NCBI GenBank assembly: GCA_039519185.1
Contig: CM076851.1
Coordinates: 31,579,825-31,643,824 of the forward strand
Direction of reading: 5' to 3'
DNA length: 64,000 bases
From: Astragalus membranaceus
Lineage: Eukaryota; Streptophyta; Magnoliopsida; Fabales; Fabaceae
Shown: positions 1 through 9,986 of the stretch, piece after piece
How positions within the stretch are numbered: the first letter of the stretch is position 1
How the letters are laid out: each line of letters starts with the position of its first letter
The notes under the pieces: generated by a model
Seen by the model: only the letters and a program-made list of their open reading frames with translations
Told to the model about the DNA's origin: nothing
Databases searched by the model: none
Program-made: the position numbers and the translations under genes

Positions 1-310
1 TTCTCGATTCCTCTTCCTCACCGGGAATTCGTTAGCATAATGCCCTTCTTCCTTGCAGTAGTAACACACAGTGGATCCCAGACGACACTCTCCAGTGTGA
101 GGCCTTCCGCATTTCGGACACTTTCCGGACCTTAGTAGTTCGGATGCTGTAGCTGGATTTCCTTTGTTATAGATACTCCTCGGTTCATCACTTGGGGTTG
201 GCAATTCCAATGCTTTCTTCTTCTCTTTCCGATACGCTTTCCTTTCCTCATACATCCTGTTGAGATCTGCCTCTGCAACATAAGCTTGCTGCACCAATCC
301 AGCATAACTG
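1..310 (-). pseudogene. Gag C-terminal part of element A (continuation after the copia insertion)
   Basis: Minus-strand reading continues the gag started at 9850: it resumes at SYAGLVQQAYVAEADLNRMY, matching the same stretch in element D. A CCHC zinc knuckle follows, preceded by a CPKCGRPHTGEC stretch. In the knuckle CYYCKEEGHYANEF the last metal-binding cysteine is replaced by phenylalanine (the D copy keeps a cysteine at this position), so nucleic-acid binding by this copy is probably impaired. The frame is open to the left edge. Together with the nonsense codon in the first half (see 9177-9850) this is a dead gag. Confidence 0.85.
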
Positions 311-654
311 TGTTGAACCATGGGTAAACACTCCTTTATTTTGTATGATAACAAATTACATCTACTAATGTTTCAAGTTGAACAAAGTGCAGGACACAAA
401 TTAAAAAGAAGAAGACACTAAAGTGGAGTAAGCTTGAAGAAGAAGCAAACTCAAGACCTAGACAGTTTATGTGCCTTCTTTAGGACACCATGTAGGGTCC
501 TATCACCTAAAGTGTATGGCACTTTAGTTATTGAGAGAGATGACCTTTCAAAACATGCATGATGCATAAAAATAGTTTTGAAAAAAATATTTCACAAAAT
601 TGCATGCATGCATAAGGTGGCAAGTTGAAAAAAATATTTTTAGGAAAGCTTGGA

Positions 655-1075
655 ATCGATTTCCAACCCATTTCATAGGCCTTGGAATCGATTCTCAGGA
701 CCTCCTATATGGCCTGAAAATCGATTCCTTCGTGTTTCCAAAGGGCCATGAATCGATTCCCATGCCTTCCAAAAAAAGAAAAGAATCGATTCCCTATTAA
801 TTCAAGTAGCCTAAGAATCGATTCCTCCTATTTTTTATGAACTAAGAATCGATTCCCTATGCTTCTAAATGAACTGAGAATCGATTCTCAGGACCTCCAT
901 ATGGCCTGAAAATCGATTCACTCCTTTCTTCATAAACAATGAATCGATTCCCTCTTTTTCCAAAACATCAATGAATCGATTCCTTTCTTATTTCAACTAA
1001 ACAATGAATCGATTCTTTTATTTTTTAAAGGCAATGAATCGATTCATCAACATTTTGACTTGATCAATGAATCGA
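655..1075. promoter_or_regulatory. Phased array of 14 GAATCGATTC-type palindromes in U3
   Basis: ATCGAT begins at 655, 687, 720, 752, 785, 817, 848, 880, 912, 943, 975, 1008, 1038 and 1070. All steps are 30-33 bp, mean about 32 bp, close to three turns of B-DNA. Most sites extend to the 10-bp palindrome GAATCGATTC. The DNA between sites is mostly dissimilar, apart from one spacer (CTCAGGACCTCC...ATATGGCC) that occurs twice. The array ends about 50 bp before the TATA box. The 3' LTR repeats it at 7723-8143. I infer a multi-site binding platform for a dimeric DNA-binding protein; the protein is unknown. Confidence 0.85.
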
Positions 1076-1107
1076 TTCTTCACTTATATTAAATGTTTTT
1101 CAAAAAT

Positions 1108-1133
1108 TTCAACGGTGCCTAAGCCTATAAATA
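1108..1133 (+). promoter_or_regulatory. Core promoter of SIRE element 1: CAACGGT box and TATA box
   Basis: TATAAATA at 1126-1133, preceded by TTCAACGGTG (AACGG at 1111-1115). AACGG is the core of the plant mitosis-specific activator element bound by three-repeat MYB factors. The second SIRE family at 26184 has the same arrangement with a different surrounding sequence. The TATA call is strong by context; the MYB reading is inference. Confidence 0.75.
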
Positions 1134-1533
1134 CCTGGGTTGAGCTTCACCTTAAAATCAACCACTGCTCACAATTTCTCTCTATTTCTACTCTCTCTTG
1201 CGAAATTCTTAGATCTAATATTGTTCTTCATAATTTTCATATTATTTTGAATGCTCTTCATTTTATTATAGATCTAAGAATATAGTGCTTCATTGTTTTG
1301 AATCTTGTTCAAAAGTTTTGTGTTTTCGAAAATCATATATATCTTCTTAAGCTTTTGCAAGATCATATTTCATATCATATTTCAGAGCATCTATAATCCT
1401 AATATCACTCATCTCTCTCAGTTTCTAAACTGACACATTACTAAGAAGTGATTGGATCCATAGATCTCAACTGTGTAATTCTTATTTTGTTTTAGTGGTT
1501 ATTTTGAAATCCTGGGAAGTTTTACTTGGGTCT

Positions 1534-1603
1534 CTCAATCAGGGTGATTGAGTTGGTTGAAATCCTTAGCGGGTGCTTGGGTTCTCAGTTCGGGGAATTG
1601 AGA
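1534..1603 (+). other. Two leader RNA hairpins with the same GGG loop
   Basis: Downstream of the TATA box, so expected in the transcript. Hairpin 1 (1534-1552): CTCAATCA pairs with TGATTGAG around GGG. Hairpin 2 (1583-1603): TCTCAGTTC pairs with GAATTGAGA around GGG, with one G-U pair. Stems differ in sequence but remain paired. A role in dimerisation, packaging or translation is inference. Confidence 0.6.
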
Positions 1604-2109
1604 TTCACTATTGTTGAAGTCGACTGTTTGTAATAACTCTCTTCAATATAGTGGTTGCTAAGTCCAAGGGTTGAAAAGCCTAAGGCCGAGGACGTAGGGC
1701 TTTTATCCCGAACCTCGCTAAATATCTGTCTCTCTCTATCCCTTCTCTTTTTATTTTGCACTATTATTATAACTGTCTATATCTTATTATTGATACTGTC
1801 ACAAATACGATTATTGTTTATTATTGATATTATTGTGCTTATATATCTTAGTCAATATTATTGTGCTAAATATTGTTATACTATCCTGTCATATTAAAAT
1901 ATCAATAATCATATTCACTGTGCTATTATCAATATTCATCTATCATCTTCTACATCTCTTACCTGATTACTCATCTCATTGTTCAAATCATACTTTCCGC
2001 ATACTTTTTGAAAAGGATATAATCATCATTTTTGAAAAGAATCCATATTTACTCATAACCTTATTCACCCCCCCCCCCCCCTCTAAGGTTATACTCTAAG
2101 TCTAACAAG

Positions 2110-2122
2110 TGGTATCAAGAGC
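2110..2122 (+). other. Primer-binding site (initiator tRNA-Met type)
   Basis: TGGTATCAAGAGC two bases after the LTR end. It matches the usual plant copia site TGGTATCAGAGC except for one inserted A, which might weaken priming. Confidence 0.85.
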
Positions 2123-2187
2123 TAGGAATTGCATATTAGAGCTTTACATCTCGCAATTCTAAATTTATCCTTTACATATCTGTAATT

Positions 2188-4050
2188 ATGGGTTCTTTCA
2201 TGAAAGAAGGAATGTCCTCTAATAGGCCTCCTCTATTTGATGGTACTAACTACGATTACTGGAGTAGTCGTATGAAATGTCATGTGCAGGCAATTGACTT
2301 CACTCTATGGAGAATCATAGTGGATGGTCCTCTAATCCCGATGAAGATCAAGATCACAAAACCAGGTAATACTGATGGTGACACTTCAAAAATTCAAGCC
2401 ACCGGCAAAGCTGAAGAAGTACCGGTGGAAGACATCTACACCATCGACCTGAGTGAGTTAAGAAAATCTGAGCTTGACAAGATATCCCTAAATGCGAAGG
2501 CCATGAATATCCTTCATCTATCACTCTGTGAAGAAGAATATGGTAGAGTAAAAGGGTGTCAAAATGCAAAGGAAATCTGGGACTGCCTACAAGCCACTCA
2601 TGTCGGGACAAGCCAGGTAAAAGATACTAAAATTAGAATTCTCACCTCTGAATATGAAAGTTTTAAAATGAAAGAAGGTGAGTCTGTCGCAGCAATGCAT
2701 CAGAGATTAAATTTAATTGTAAACAACTTGAGGGCCTTAGGAAAGAAATACACCAACAAGGATTTGAATGGAAAGATCCTTGAATCCTTAACTGGTGATT
2801 TCTTCCCTAAGACTTGTGCTATAACCGAAGCCAAAGACATTGGCACTTTACCTCAAGAAGACCTTATTGGATCATTGCTAGCATTTGAGGTAGTTTTGGC
2901 AGCCAAAAAGAGCCAAGAAAAAGAAATAGTGAGAGAGAAGAAATCTCTTGCCCTTGCTGCTAAAACTACTAAAGTAGCAAGGAAAGAGGTTGAATCTGAA
3001 GAAGATACTGATGATGAAGATATGGCTATGCTTGCCAAGAACTTCAAAAGATTTATGAAATACAACAAACATGGTAAGGGTGATTCTTCAAAGAAGTTTG
3101 GATACAACAAAGATGAAAAGTATGAGAAGAGAGATGAACAACCAAGATGTTTGGAATGCAACAAACCCGGTCACATCAAAGCAAACTGTTACAAGCTGAA
3201 ATCTAAGCAAAAGAAAGCAATGAAAGCAACATGGGACAATACAGACACTGAAAGTGAGACCGAAGAAGAAGAAGTTGCAAATGCTGTCTGCCTCATGGCA
3301 AAGAACACACCTGAAGCAACATGGGACAATCTCAGCACTAATGGTGAATCAGAAGAAGATGAGCAGACCGACAATGCTGTCTGCAGCATGGCAAATGATA
3401 CATCAAAGGTAAGCCTTAACTTTTCTAGTCCCTCTACCTCCTCTATGCATGATGATATGATTGATAATGACTATAGTAGTCACGATCTGAGTGAAGCTTT
3501 TGAGGCTCTATATTTCGAACACGAAAAACTTTTGTTAAAATCCAAGAAACTAACAAAGAGCAACAAAAGCCTATCCACTCAAATCGAGACTCTTGAAAGT
3601 GAAGTCACTAGATTAAAGAATGAACTACACAAATCAGTCAACCTTGAATTTCGAGAACTAAAACAAAACTTTGAAAAGGCCAAAGTTGAAAATAAAATTT
3701 TGAAAGAAACTTTGAAAAAGTTTGAGGTCGGTGAAAAGACCTTGACTCAAATACTTCACTCCCAACATGAATATGTTGAGAGAAGAGGAATTGGGTACCA
3801 AGGTAATTCCACCACCTTAAGTTTGAACAAAAATATCACCTTTGTAGCTTCTACTTCTAGTCATAAACCTACTATCTTCAAATGCACATATTGTCAAAAA
3901 GGGAACCATAGCTCTTCTTCATGCCCTATCCGTAAAATATGTGAGCTTGGAACCCTTGTACCTGTTTGGAAGAAACCAAGGTGGATTGTGAAAGCAAACC
4001 CCTTGATGACTAACTCCCAAGGACCCAACAAAAAGGGTACCTCGTGCTAG
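2188..4050 (+). CDS. gag: Gag capsid/nucleocapsid protein of SIRE element 1
   Basis: Open frame of 620 codons starting at the first ATG after the primer-binding site and ending TAG. The N-terminal part has the SIRE/copia gag hallmark NRPPLFDGTNYDYWSSRM, then the UBN2-like capsid region. There are two CCHC zinc knuckles, CLECNKPGHIKANC near residue 321 and CTYCQKGNHSSSSC near residue 566, separated by an acidic, Glu/Asp/Ser-rich stretch and a lysine- and glutamate-rich coiled-coil-like segment (about residues 430-510). Gag packages the element RNA into virus-like particles in the cytoplasm. The frame is intact. Pol follows in another frame, with a stop in the gag frame at 4048 and one in the pol frame at 4055, so there is no overlap in which simple frameshifting could join them. 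Confidence 0.93.
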   Translation: MGSFMKEGMSSNRPPLFDGTNYDYWSSRMKCHVQAIDFTLWRIIVDGPLIPMKIKITKPGNTDGDTSKIQATGKAEEVPVEDIYTIDLSELRKSELDKISLNAKAMNILHLSLCEEEYGRVKGCQNAKEIWDCLQATHVGTSQVKDTKIRILTSEYESFKMKEGESVAAMHQRLNLIVNNLRALGKKYTNKDLNGKILESLTGDFFPKTCAITEAKDIGTLPQEDLIGSLLAFEVVLAAKKSQEKEIVREKKSLALAAKTTKVARKEVESEEDTDDEDMAMLAKNFKRFMKYNKHGKGDSSKKFGYNKDEKYEKRDEQPRCLECNKPGHIKANCYKLKSKQKKAMKATWDNTDTESETEEEEVANAVCLMAKNTPEATWDNLSTNGESEEDEQTDNAVCSMANDTSKVSLNFSSPSTSSMHDDMIDNDYSSHDLSEAFEALYFEHEKLLLKSKKLTKSNKSLSTQIETLESEVTRLKNELHKSVNLEFRELKQNFEKAKVENKILKETLKKFEVGEKTLTQILHSQHEYVERRGIGYQGNSTTLSLNKNITFVASTSSHKPTIFKCTYCQKGNHSSSSCPIRKICELGTLVPVWKKPRWIVKANPLMTNSQGPNKKGTSC

Positions 4051-4066
4051 TTGTTAAACAATTCTT

Positions 4067-7000
4067 TTGCAGGTTGGTCCCTCAGCTAAAAAGAAAAATG
4101 TGTGGATGGTTGATAGTGGTTGCTCAAGGCATATGACTGGTGATGCTTCACTATTTCTGAAATTGAGCAACAAAGCTAGTGGATCTGTAAAGTTTGCCAA
4201 CAATGAATCTGCTCAAGTAATAGGTAAATGTTGTGTGGGTAAGGAAAACACAATTAAAATTAAAGATTCTTTATTAGTTGATGGTGTTAAATTTAACTTA
4301 CTAAGTGTTAGCCAATTATGCGATAATGATTTTGATGTGCACTTTTCTGTTGATAAATGTGTTATCACCCATATGACTTCTAAACTCTACATTACTGGCT
4401 TTCGAGAAAACAATGTATACTATGTTGATTTTGATAACGTAAGTGATGATATAGTATGTATGCCTACCTTGATTGATGATGTGGATCTGTGGCATAGACG
4501 TTTAGGACATGCTAGTATAGAACATCTATCTAAGTTAAGTAAGAATGAGCATGTTAGAGGTCTACCTAAATTGAAATATGAAAAAGGCCAATTATGTGAT
4601 GCATGTCAACTTGGTAAAATGCACAAAACCTCTTTTAAATCAAAACATGTTATTTCCACCAAAAATGTGCTTGAACTGCTACATCTTGATTTGTTTGGTG
4701 AAATTGATGTCGTAAGTCTAGGAGGGTCTAAGTATGTCTTTGTTATTGTTGATGATTATTCTAGATATACTTGGGTTATCCTACTTGCAAATAAAAGTGA
4801 TGCTTTTAACAAGTTTGCTAAGTTGTGCAGAAAGCTACAAAATGAGAAAAACTTAGCCATCAAAGAAATTAGAAGCGATCATGGAGGAGAGTACGAAAAT
4901 TCATCATTCAAGACTTGGTGTGAAAAGTATGGCATTCATCACAACTTTTCAGCTCCAAGAACTCCTCAACAAAATGGTGTGGTAGAAAGAAAGAACAGAA
5001 CTATACAGGAGATGAGCAGGACAATGCTGAATGAGCACAACCTTCCCAAGTACTTCTGGGGTCATGCAGTAGATACAGCTTGTCACGTGCTAAATCGAGT
5101 ATACTTAAGGCCATCTCTCAACAAAACGCCATACGAGCTGTGGAATGGTAGAGCTCCTAATATTTCATACTTCAAAGTGTTTGGAAGTAAGTGCTTCATT
5201 CTCAACACAAAGGACAAGTTGGGTAAGTTTGATGCTAAATCAACTGAAGGTATTTTTATGGGTTATTCAAATCATAGTAGAGCTTATATCGTTTACAATA
5301 AAATTGATAAAACTATGCAAGAATCTATTCATGTTTCTTTTGATGAAACTAACCCGTTTGTCAAGAAAGCTGATGATGAGGATGAAGTGATAGAAATGAT
5401 CGAAAATAGATCACCTGAAACTAACAATGAAAGTGTAGAAGAAGCAGAGGTGGAAGTTGAAGCTCAAAATGAAGTTGAAATGGAACGAGAGCCCCAAGAC
5501 ATCGACGACCATATCCATGGAAGAACACATGATGATCTGCCCAAGTCATGGAAATCAGTTCGAGATCATCCCCTGGAGCAGATTATCGGTAGTCCTTCAA
5601 AGGGAGTAAAAACTCGTTCTTCCCTTAATCTTTTATGCTTTCACGGTGCTTTTGTCTCTCAAATAGTTCCAAATAATATCAAGGAAGCTTCAAATGATCC
5701 AGAATGGGTTTTGTCAATGCAAAAAGAACTTGAACAATTTGAACGGAACAAAGTTTGGCATTTAGTCGAAAAACCTGTTGACAGAACCATTATTGGTACC
5801 AAATGGGTTTTTTGCAACAAACTTGATGAAAATGGCACAATTTTATTAAACAAAAGCCGTTTAGTTGTTCAAGGTTTTAACCAAATCGAAGGGGTGGATT
5901 TTGAAGAAACTTTTGCTCCAGTGGCTAGGTTGGAGTCCATTCGGATAATATTAGCATTTGCAAGTTACATGGACTTCAAACTACACCAAATGGATGTCAA
6001 AAGTGCCTTCCTAAATGGTTTTTTAGAAGAAGTTTATGTAAAACAACCCCCTGGTTTTGAAGATTTTAAAAATCCTGAACATGTTTTCAAACTTGACAAA
6101 GCTCTTTATGGATTGAAACAAGCCCCTAGAGCTTGGTATGAGAGACTAAGCAAACATTTAACCGCCAATGGTTTCCAAAAGGGTAAGATTGATTCTACCT
6201 TATTCCTTAAAACCAAGGGCAAACATATCATAGTAGTTCAAATTTATGTTGATGATATTATCTTTGGATCTACTAATGATGATCTGTGCAAGGAATTTTC
6301 TGAGATAATGACTAAAGAATTTGAAATGAGTATGATGGGAGAACTTAACTTCTTTTTGGGACTTCAAGTAAAACAACTGAATGAAGGAATCTTCATATCC
6401 CAAACGAAGTTCTCAAAAGAATTGCTAAAGAAATACAACATGAATGACGCAAAAGAGATCAGCACTCCTATGGCGACCGCAACAAAGCTAGATAGGGATG
6501 AGCAAGGTAAACCGGTAAATGAAACTATGTATCGAGGTATGATAGGTAGTCTCTTATACTTAACTGCTTCCTGTCCTGATATCATGTTTGCTGTTTGCCT
6601 GTGTGCTCGATTTCAAGCATGTCCAAAAGAATCACATTTGAAAGCTGTAAAACGGATTCTTAGATATGTTAAAGGGACCATAGACTTTGGTTTGTAGTAC
6701 CCGAAATCGAGTACGTTTGATTTAGTTGGATTTTCTGATGCTGATTTTGCTGGTTGCACTCTTGATAGAAAAAGTACTAGTGGAACTTGTCATTTTCTAG
6801 GCCCTTGTCTAACTTCTTGGTCTAGTAAGAAACAGAACAGTGTTGCTTTGTCCACAGCTGAAGCTGAACATGTGGCGGTTGGAAACTGCGTAGCACAAGT
6901 TCTGTGGATGAGACAAACTTTGGAAGATTTTGGTCTAATTTTTGAAAGTGTGTCTGTTTTATGTGATAATACAAGTGCTATTAATATTGCTAAGAACCCT

Positions 7001-7195
7001 ATACAACACTCTCGCACTAAACATATTGACATTAGACATCATTTTATTGGAGATCATGTGTCTAGGGGGAGCATTGCATTGAAATTTGTAGGCGCTGATG
7101 ACCAACTAGCGGATATCTTCACTAAACCCCTAGCCGAAGCTCCATTTTGTAAAATCCGTAGAGAACTAGGGATGCTTGATTATGCTAGCTTGTAA
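4067..7195 (+). pseudogene. pol: Pol polyprotein (protease-integrase-RT-RNase H) of SIRE element 1, one nonsense codon
   Basis: Continuous frame of about 1040 codons, broken only by TAG at 6695-6697. No ATG lies at the start; the frame opens after TAA at 4055 and position 4067 is a TTG. Domains: aspartic protease DSG at residues 16-18; GAG-pre-integrase H/C zinc finger (WHRRLGH...CDACQLGK); integrase with catalytic D208, D271 and E307 (35 residues between the last two); reverse transcriptase with MDVKSAFLNG and the YVDD active site at about 727; RNase H from 6698 with DADFAG and STAEAEHVA. The nonsense codon falls at the RT to RNase H junction, so RNase H would be lost. The copy is otherwise intact; the lesion is probably recent, given LTR similarity. 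Confidence 0.93.
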
Positions 7196-7379
7196 AATGT
7201 TTCTATTTATTCCCCCCCTCCTTTTTGATGAAAACAAAGGGGGAGAAAATATGCAGGTTACTATTATATGTAGGGAGAAAATATATGCTTATGCTTAGGG
7301 GGAGCTTTTTTTCAGAGAATTTTCATTATTATCAAACCCTATGCATAATGTAATTTGTTATCATCAAAAAGGGGGAGTT
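7196..7379 (+). other. 3' untranslated region with repeated polypurine tracts
   Basis: GGGGGAG-type tracts occur at about 7236-7245, 7297-7304 and, directly against the 3' LTR, 7366-7379 (AAAAAGGGGGAGTT); a weaker AGGGAGAAA lies at 7272. The last is the expected primer for plus-strand synthesis. Multiple tracts in this region are also present in the second SIRE element. Confidence 0.85.
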
Positions 7380-9171
7380 TGTTGAACCATGGGTAAACAC
7401 TCCTTTATTTTGTATGATAACAAATTACATCTACTAATGTTTCAAGTTGAACAAAGTGCAGGACACAAATTAAAAAGAAGAAGACACTAAAGTGGAGTAG
7501 CTTGAAGAAGAAGCAAACTCAAGACCTAGACAGTTTATGTGCCTTCTTTAGGACACCATGTAGGGTCCTATCACCTAAAGTGTATGGCACTTTAGTTATT
7601 GAGAGAGATGACCTTTCAAAACATGCATGATGCATAAAAATAGTTTTGAAAACAATATTTCACAAAATTGCATGCATGCATAAGGTGGCAAGTTGAAAAA
7701 AATATTTTTAGGAAAGCTTGGAATCGATTTCCAACCGATTTCATAGGCCTTGGAATCGATTCTCAGGACCTCCTATATGGCCTGAAAATCGATTCCTTCT
7801 GTTTCCAAAGGGCCATGAATCGATTCCCATGCCTTCCAAAAAAAGAAAAGAATCGATTCCCTATTAATTCAACTAGCCTAAGAATCGATTCCTCCTATTT
7901 TTTATGAACTAAGAATCGATTCCCTATGCTTCTAAATGAACTGAGAATCGATTCTCAGGACCTCCATATGGCCTGAAAATCGATTCACTCCTTTCTTCAT
8001 AAACAATGAATCGATTCCCTCTTTTTCCAAAACATCAATGAATCGATTCCTTTCTTATTTCAACTAAACAATGAATCGATTCTTTTATTTTTTAAAGGCA
8101 ATGAATCGATTCATCAACATTTTGACTTGATCAATGAATCGATTCTTCACTTATATTAAATGTTTTTCAAAAATTTCAACGGTGCCTAAGCCTATAAATA
8201 CCTGGGTTGAGCTTCACCTTAAAATCAACCACTGCTCACAATTTCTCTCTATTTCTACTCTCTCTTGCGAAATTCTTAGATCTAATATTGTTCTTCATAA
8301 TTTTCATATTATTTTGAATGCTCTTCATTTTATTATAGATCTAAGAATATAGTGCTTCATTGTTTTGAATCTTGTTCAAAAGTTTTGTGTTTTCGAAAAT
8401 CATATATATCTTCTTAAGCTTTTGCAAGATCATATTTCATATCATATTTCAGAGCATCTATAATCCTAATATCACTCATCTCTCTCAGTTTCTAAACTGA
8501 CACATTACTAAGAAGTGATTGGATCCATAGATCTCAACTGTGTAATTCTTATTTTGTTTTAGTGGTTATTTTGAAATCCTGGGAAGTTTTACTTGGGTCT
8601 CTCAATCAGGGTGATTGAGTTGGTTGAAATCCTTAGCGGGTGCTTGGGTTCTCAGTTCGGGGAATTGAGATTTACTATTGTTGAAGTCGACTGTTTGTAA
8701 TAACTCTCTTCAATATAGTGGTTGCTAAGTCCAAGGGTTGAAAAGCCTAAGGCCGAGGACGTAGGGCTTTTATCCCGAACCTCGCTAAATATCTGTGTCT
8801 CTCTATCCCTTCTCTTTTTATTTTGCACTATTATTATAACTGTCTATATCTTATTATTGATACTGTCACAAATACGATTATTGTTTATTATTGATAGTAT
8901 TGTGCTTATATATCTTAGTCAATATTATTGTGCTAAATATTGTTATACTATCCTGTCATATTAAAATATCAATAATCATATTCACTGTGCTATTATCAAT
9001 ATTCATCTATCATCTTCTACATCTCTTACCTGATTACTCATCTCATTGTTCAAATCATAGTTTCCGCATACGTTTTGAAAAGGATATAATCATCATTTTT
9101 GAAAAGAATCCATATTTACTCATAACCTTATTCACCCCCCCCCCCTCTAAGGTTATACTCTAAGTCTAACA
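7380..9171 (+). repeat. 3' LTR of SIRE element 1
   Basis: 1792 bp copy of 311-2107 with the same 14-palindrome array (ATCGAT from 7723 to 8143), the same CAACGGT/TATA core, hairpins and terminal C tract (shorter). Differences are a few single bases and small indels. Ends CTAACA followed by the target duplication AACTG. Confidence 0.97.
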
Positions 9172-9176
9172 AACTG

Positions 9177-9850
9177 GTCATAGCATAAGAGCTAAGACCT
9201 TAGGCCACATCCGCACGAAGACCTGCCTTGTACATCTGCATCTTCCACTCATCATTCGGAGAATGTTTTGCCAACTGATAAAACTGCAACAACCTTTCGA
9301 ACTTGGCGGTGAACTCGCCCACCGAGATCTCTCCTTGCCTCAGATTGATAAACTCGGCTTGCTTGCTTAACTTCATCGCCGGAGGGAAAAAGTGACCAAT
9401 AAACATCTCCTTGAAGTTAACCCAGGTAATAGGAGTTCCCTGGTTCACCATCAAATCATGAGCATTGGTCCACCAGGTTTGAGCATCTTCCTCGAGCATA
9501 TGGGCGACAAAAAGAACCTTCTCTTCTTCGCTGCATTGAAGAGTCCTAAAAATCTTCTCCATCGAATCCAGCCAGAAATGTGATACCATTACCTCAGGTC
9601 CTCCTTTGAAACTTTGAGGATTCATCTTCTGAAAACGAAAGTAAGCCCTATTCGGATCTTCCAGAGGAGGTTGTTGAACATTCGGTTGTTGCTGATTCAT
9701 CCTCTCATGACGCATCTGGGCCATTTGAGCCATCTGCTACTGCATTATTTGCATCATGTCATTCATCATCTTCTATTGCGTCTCGATGACATTCTGCATC
9801 CATTCAGAATGAGGATCGACAGGGACGCTTCTCCTACTTCCACCAGCCAT
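9177..9850 (-). pseudogene. gag: Gag N-terminal part of element A, with nonsense codons
   Basis: Minus-strand gag starting at ATG 9850-9848, sharing the MAGG-RR start and the QQQPNVQQPP-EDPNRAYFRF segment with element D. Two in-frame stops lie early, within the glutamine/methionine-rich N-terminus (about 9770 and 9736), and a TAA follows RADVA near 9197, where D has an ordinary codon. The retrotransposon_gag capsid region (WLDSMEKIF...WWTNAH...FFPPAMKL) is recognisable at 9250-9640. The frame is then cut by the SIRE insertion at 9177 and resumes at 310. Acceptor-like TTTCGCAG ends five bases before the ATG on the minus strand. The start is supported by the identical context in D. Confidence 0.88.
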
Positions 9851-9973
9851 GATTCTGCGAAATAAGCACAAAGTGTTTAGTTGATCAGGCTAAACGTCTA
9901 ATAGCATACTAAGAGGAATCACGCTTAGAGGACTTAAGAGACTCATGATTCTAAGTCCGACTGAGTCGAACTT

Positions 9974-9984
9974 CTCTGATACCA
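9974..9984 (-). other. Primer-binding site of element A (tRNA-Met type)
   Basis: On the minus strand TGGTATCAGAG lies two bases inside the 5' LTR end; standard for plant Tekay and copia elements. Confidence 0.85.
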
Positions 9985-9986
9985 AT

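Larger units (their letters stand above)
311..2107 (+). repeat. 5' LTR of SIRE element 1
   Basis: 1797 bp, from TGTTGAACC to GTCTAACA, matching 7380-9171. In order it holds a direct array of 14 ATCGAT-centred palindromes (655-1075), a CAACGGT box and TATA box (1110-1133), two leader hairpins with GGG loops (1534-1603) and a long C tract close to the end (about 2068-2081). Short open frames inside it are not conserved in type with any known protein and are treated as chance. Confidence 0.97.
311..9171 (+). mobile_element. Ty1/copia SIRE-type LTR retrotransposon, near-complete and young (element 1)
   Basis: Complete LTR retrotransposon of 8861 bp with LTRs that begin TG and end CA, flanked by the 5-bp target duplication AACTG (306-310 and 9172-9176). 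Order: 5' LTR, tRNA-Met-type primer-binding site, gag, pol (protease, integrase, reverse transcriptase, RNase H), several polypurine tracts, 3' LTR. Integrase before reverse transcriptase defines Ty1/copia; the large gag with two zinc knuckles, long LTRs and repeated GGGGGAG tracts fit the SIRE/Maximus lineage. The two LTRs differ by about eight substitutions and a few small indels counted by eye over 1.79 kb, so insertion was recent. There is no envelope-like frame between RNase H and the 3' LTR. A single nonsense codon in pol is the only clear coding lesion. It sits inside gag of element A. Confidence 0.97.

Noticed and set aside
655..1075. Resemblance of the regular array to a CRISPR locus
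   Set aside because: The repeats are only 10 bp and palindromic, lie in an LTR promoter of a plant retrotransposon and there are no cas genes.
1655..2099. Short frames in the SIRE LTRs (also 600-907, 1067-1285 and the copies near 7668-9163)
   Set aside because: They are repeated exactly because the LTR is repeated; hydrophobic AT-rich translations without known motifs.
4037..4072. A 36-nt intron (GTACC...TTTTGCAG) joining gag and pol
   Set aside because: Much shorter than known plant introns, the donor is weak, and the equivalent in the second element (29340-29373) is also only 34 nt.
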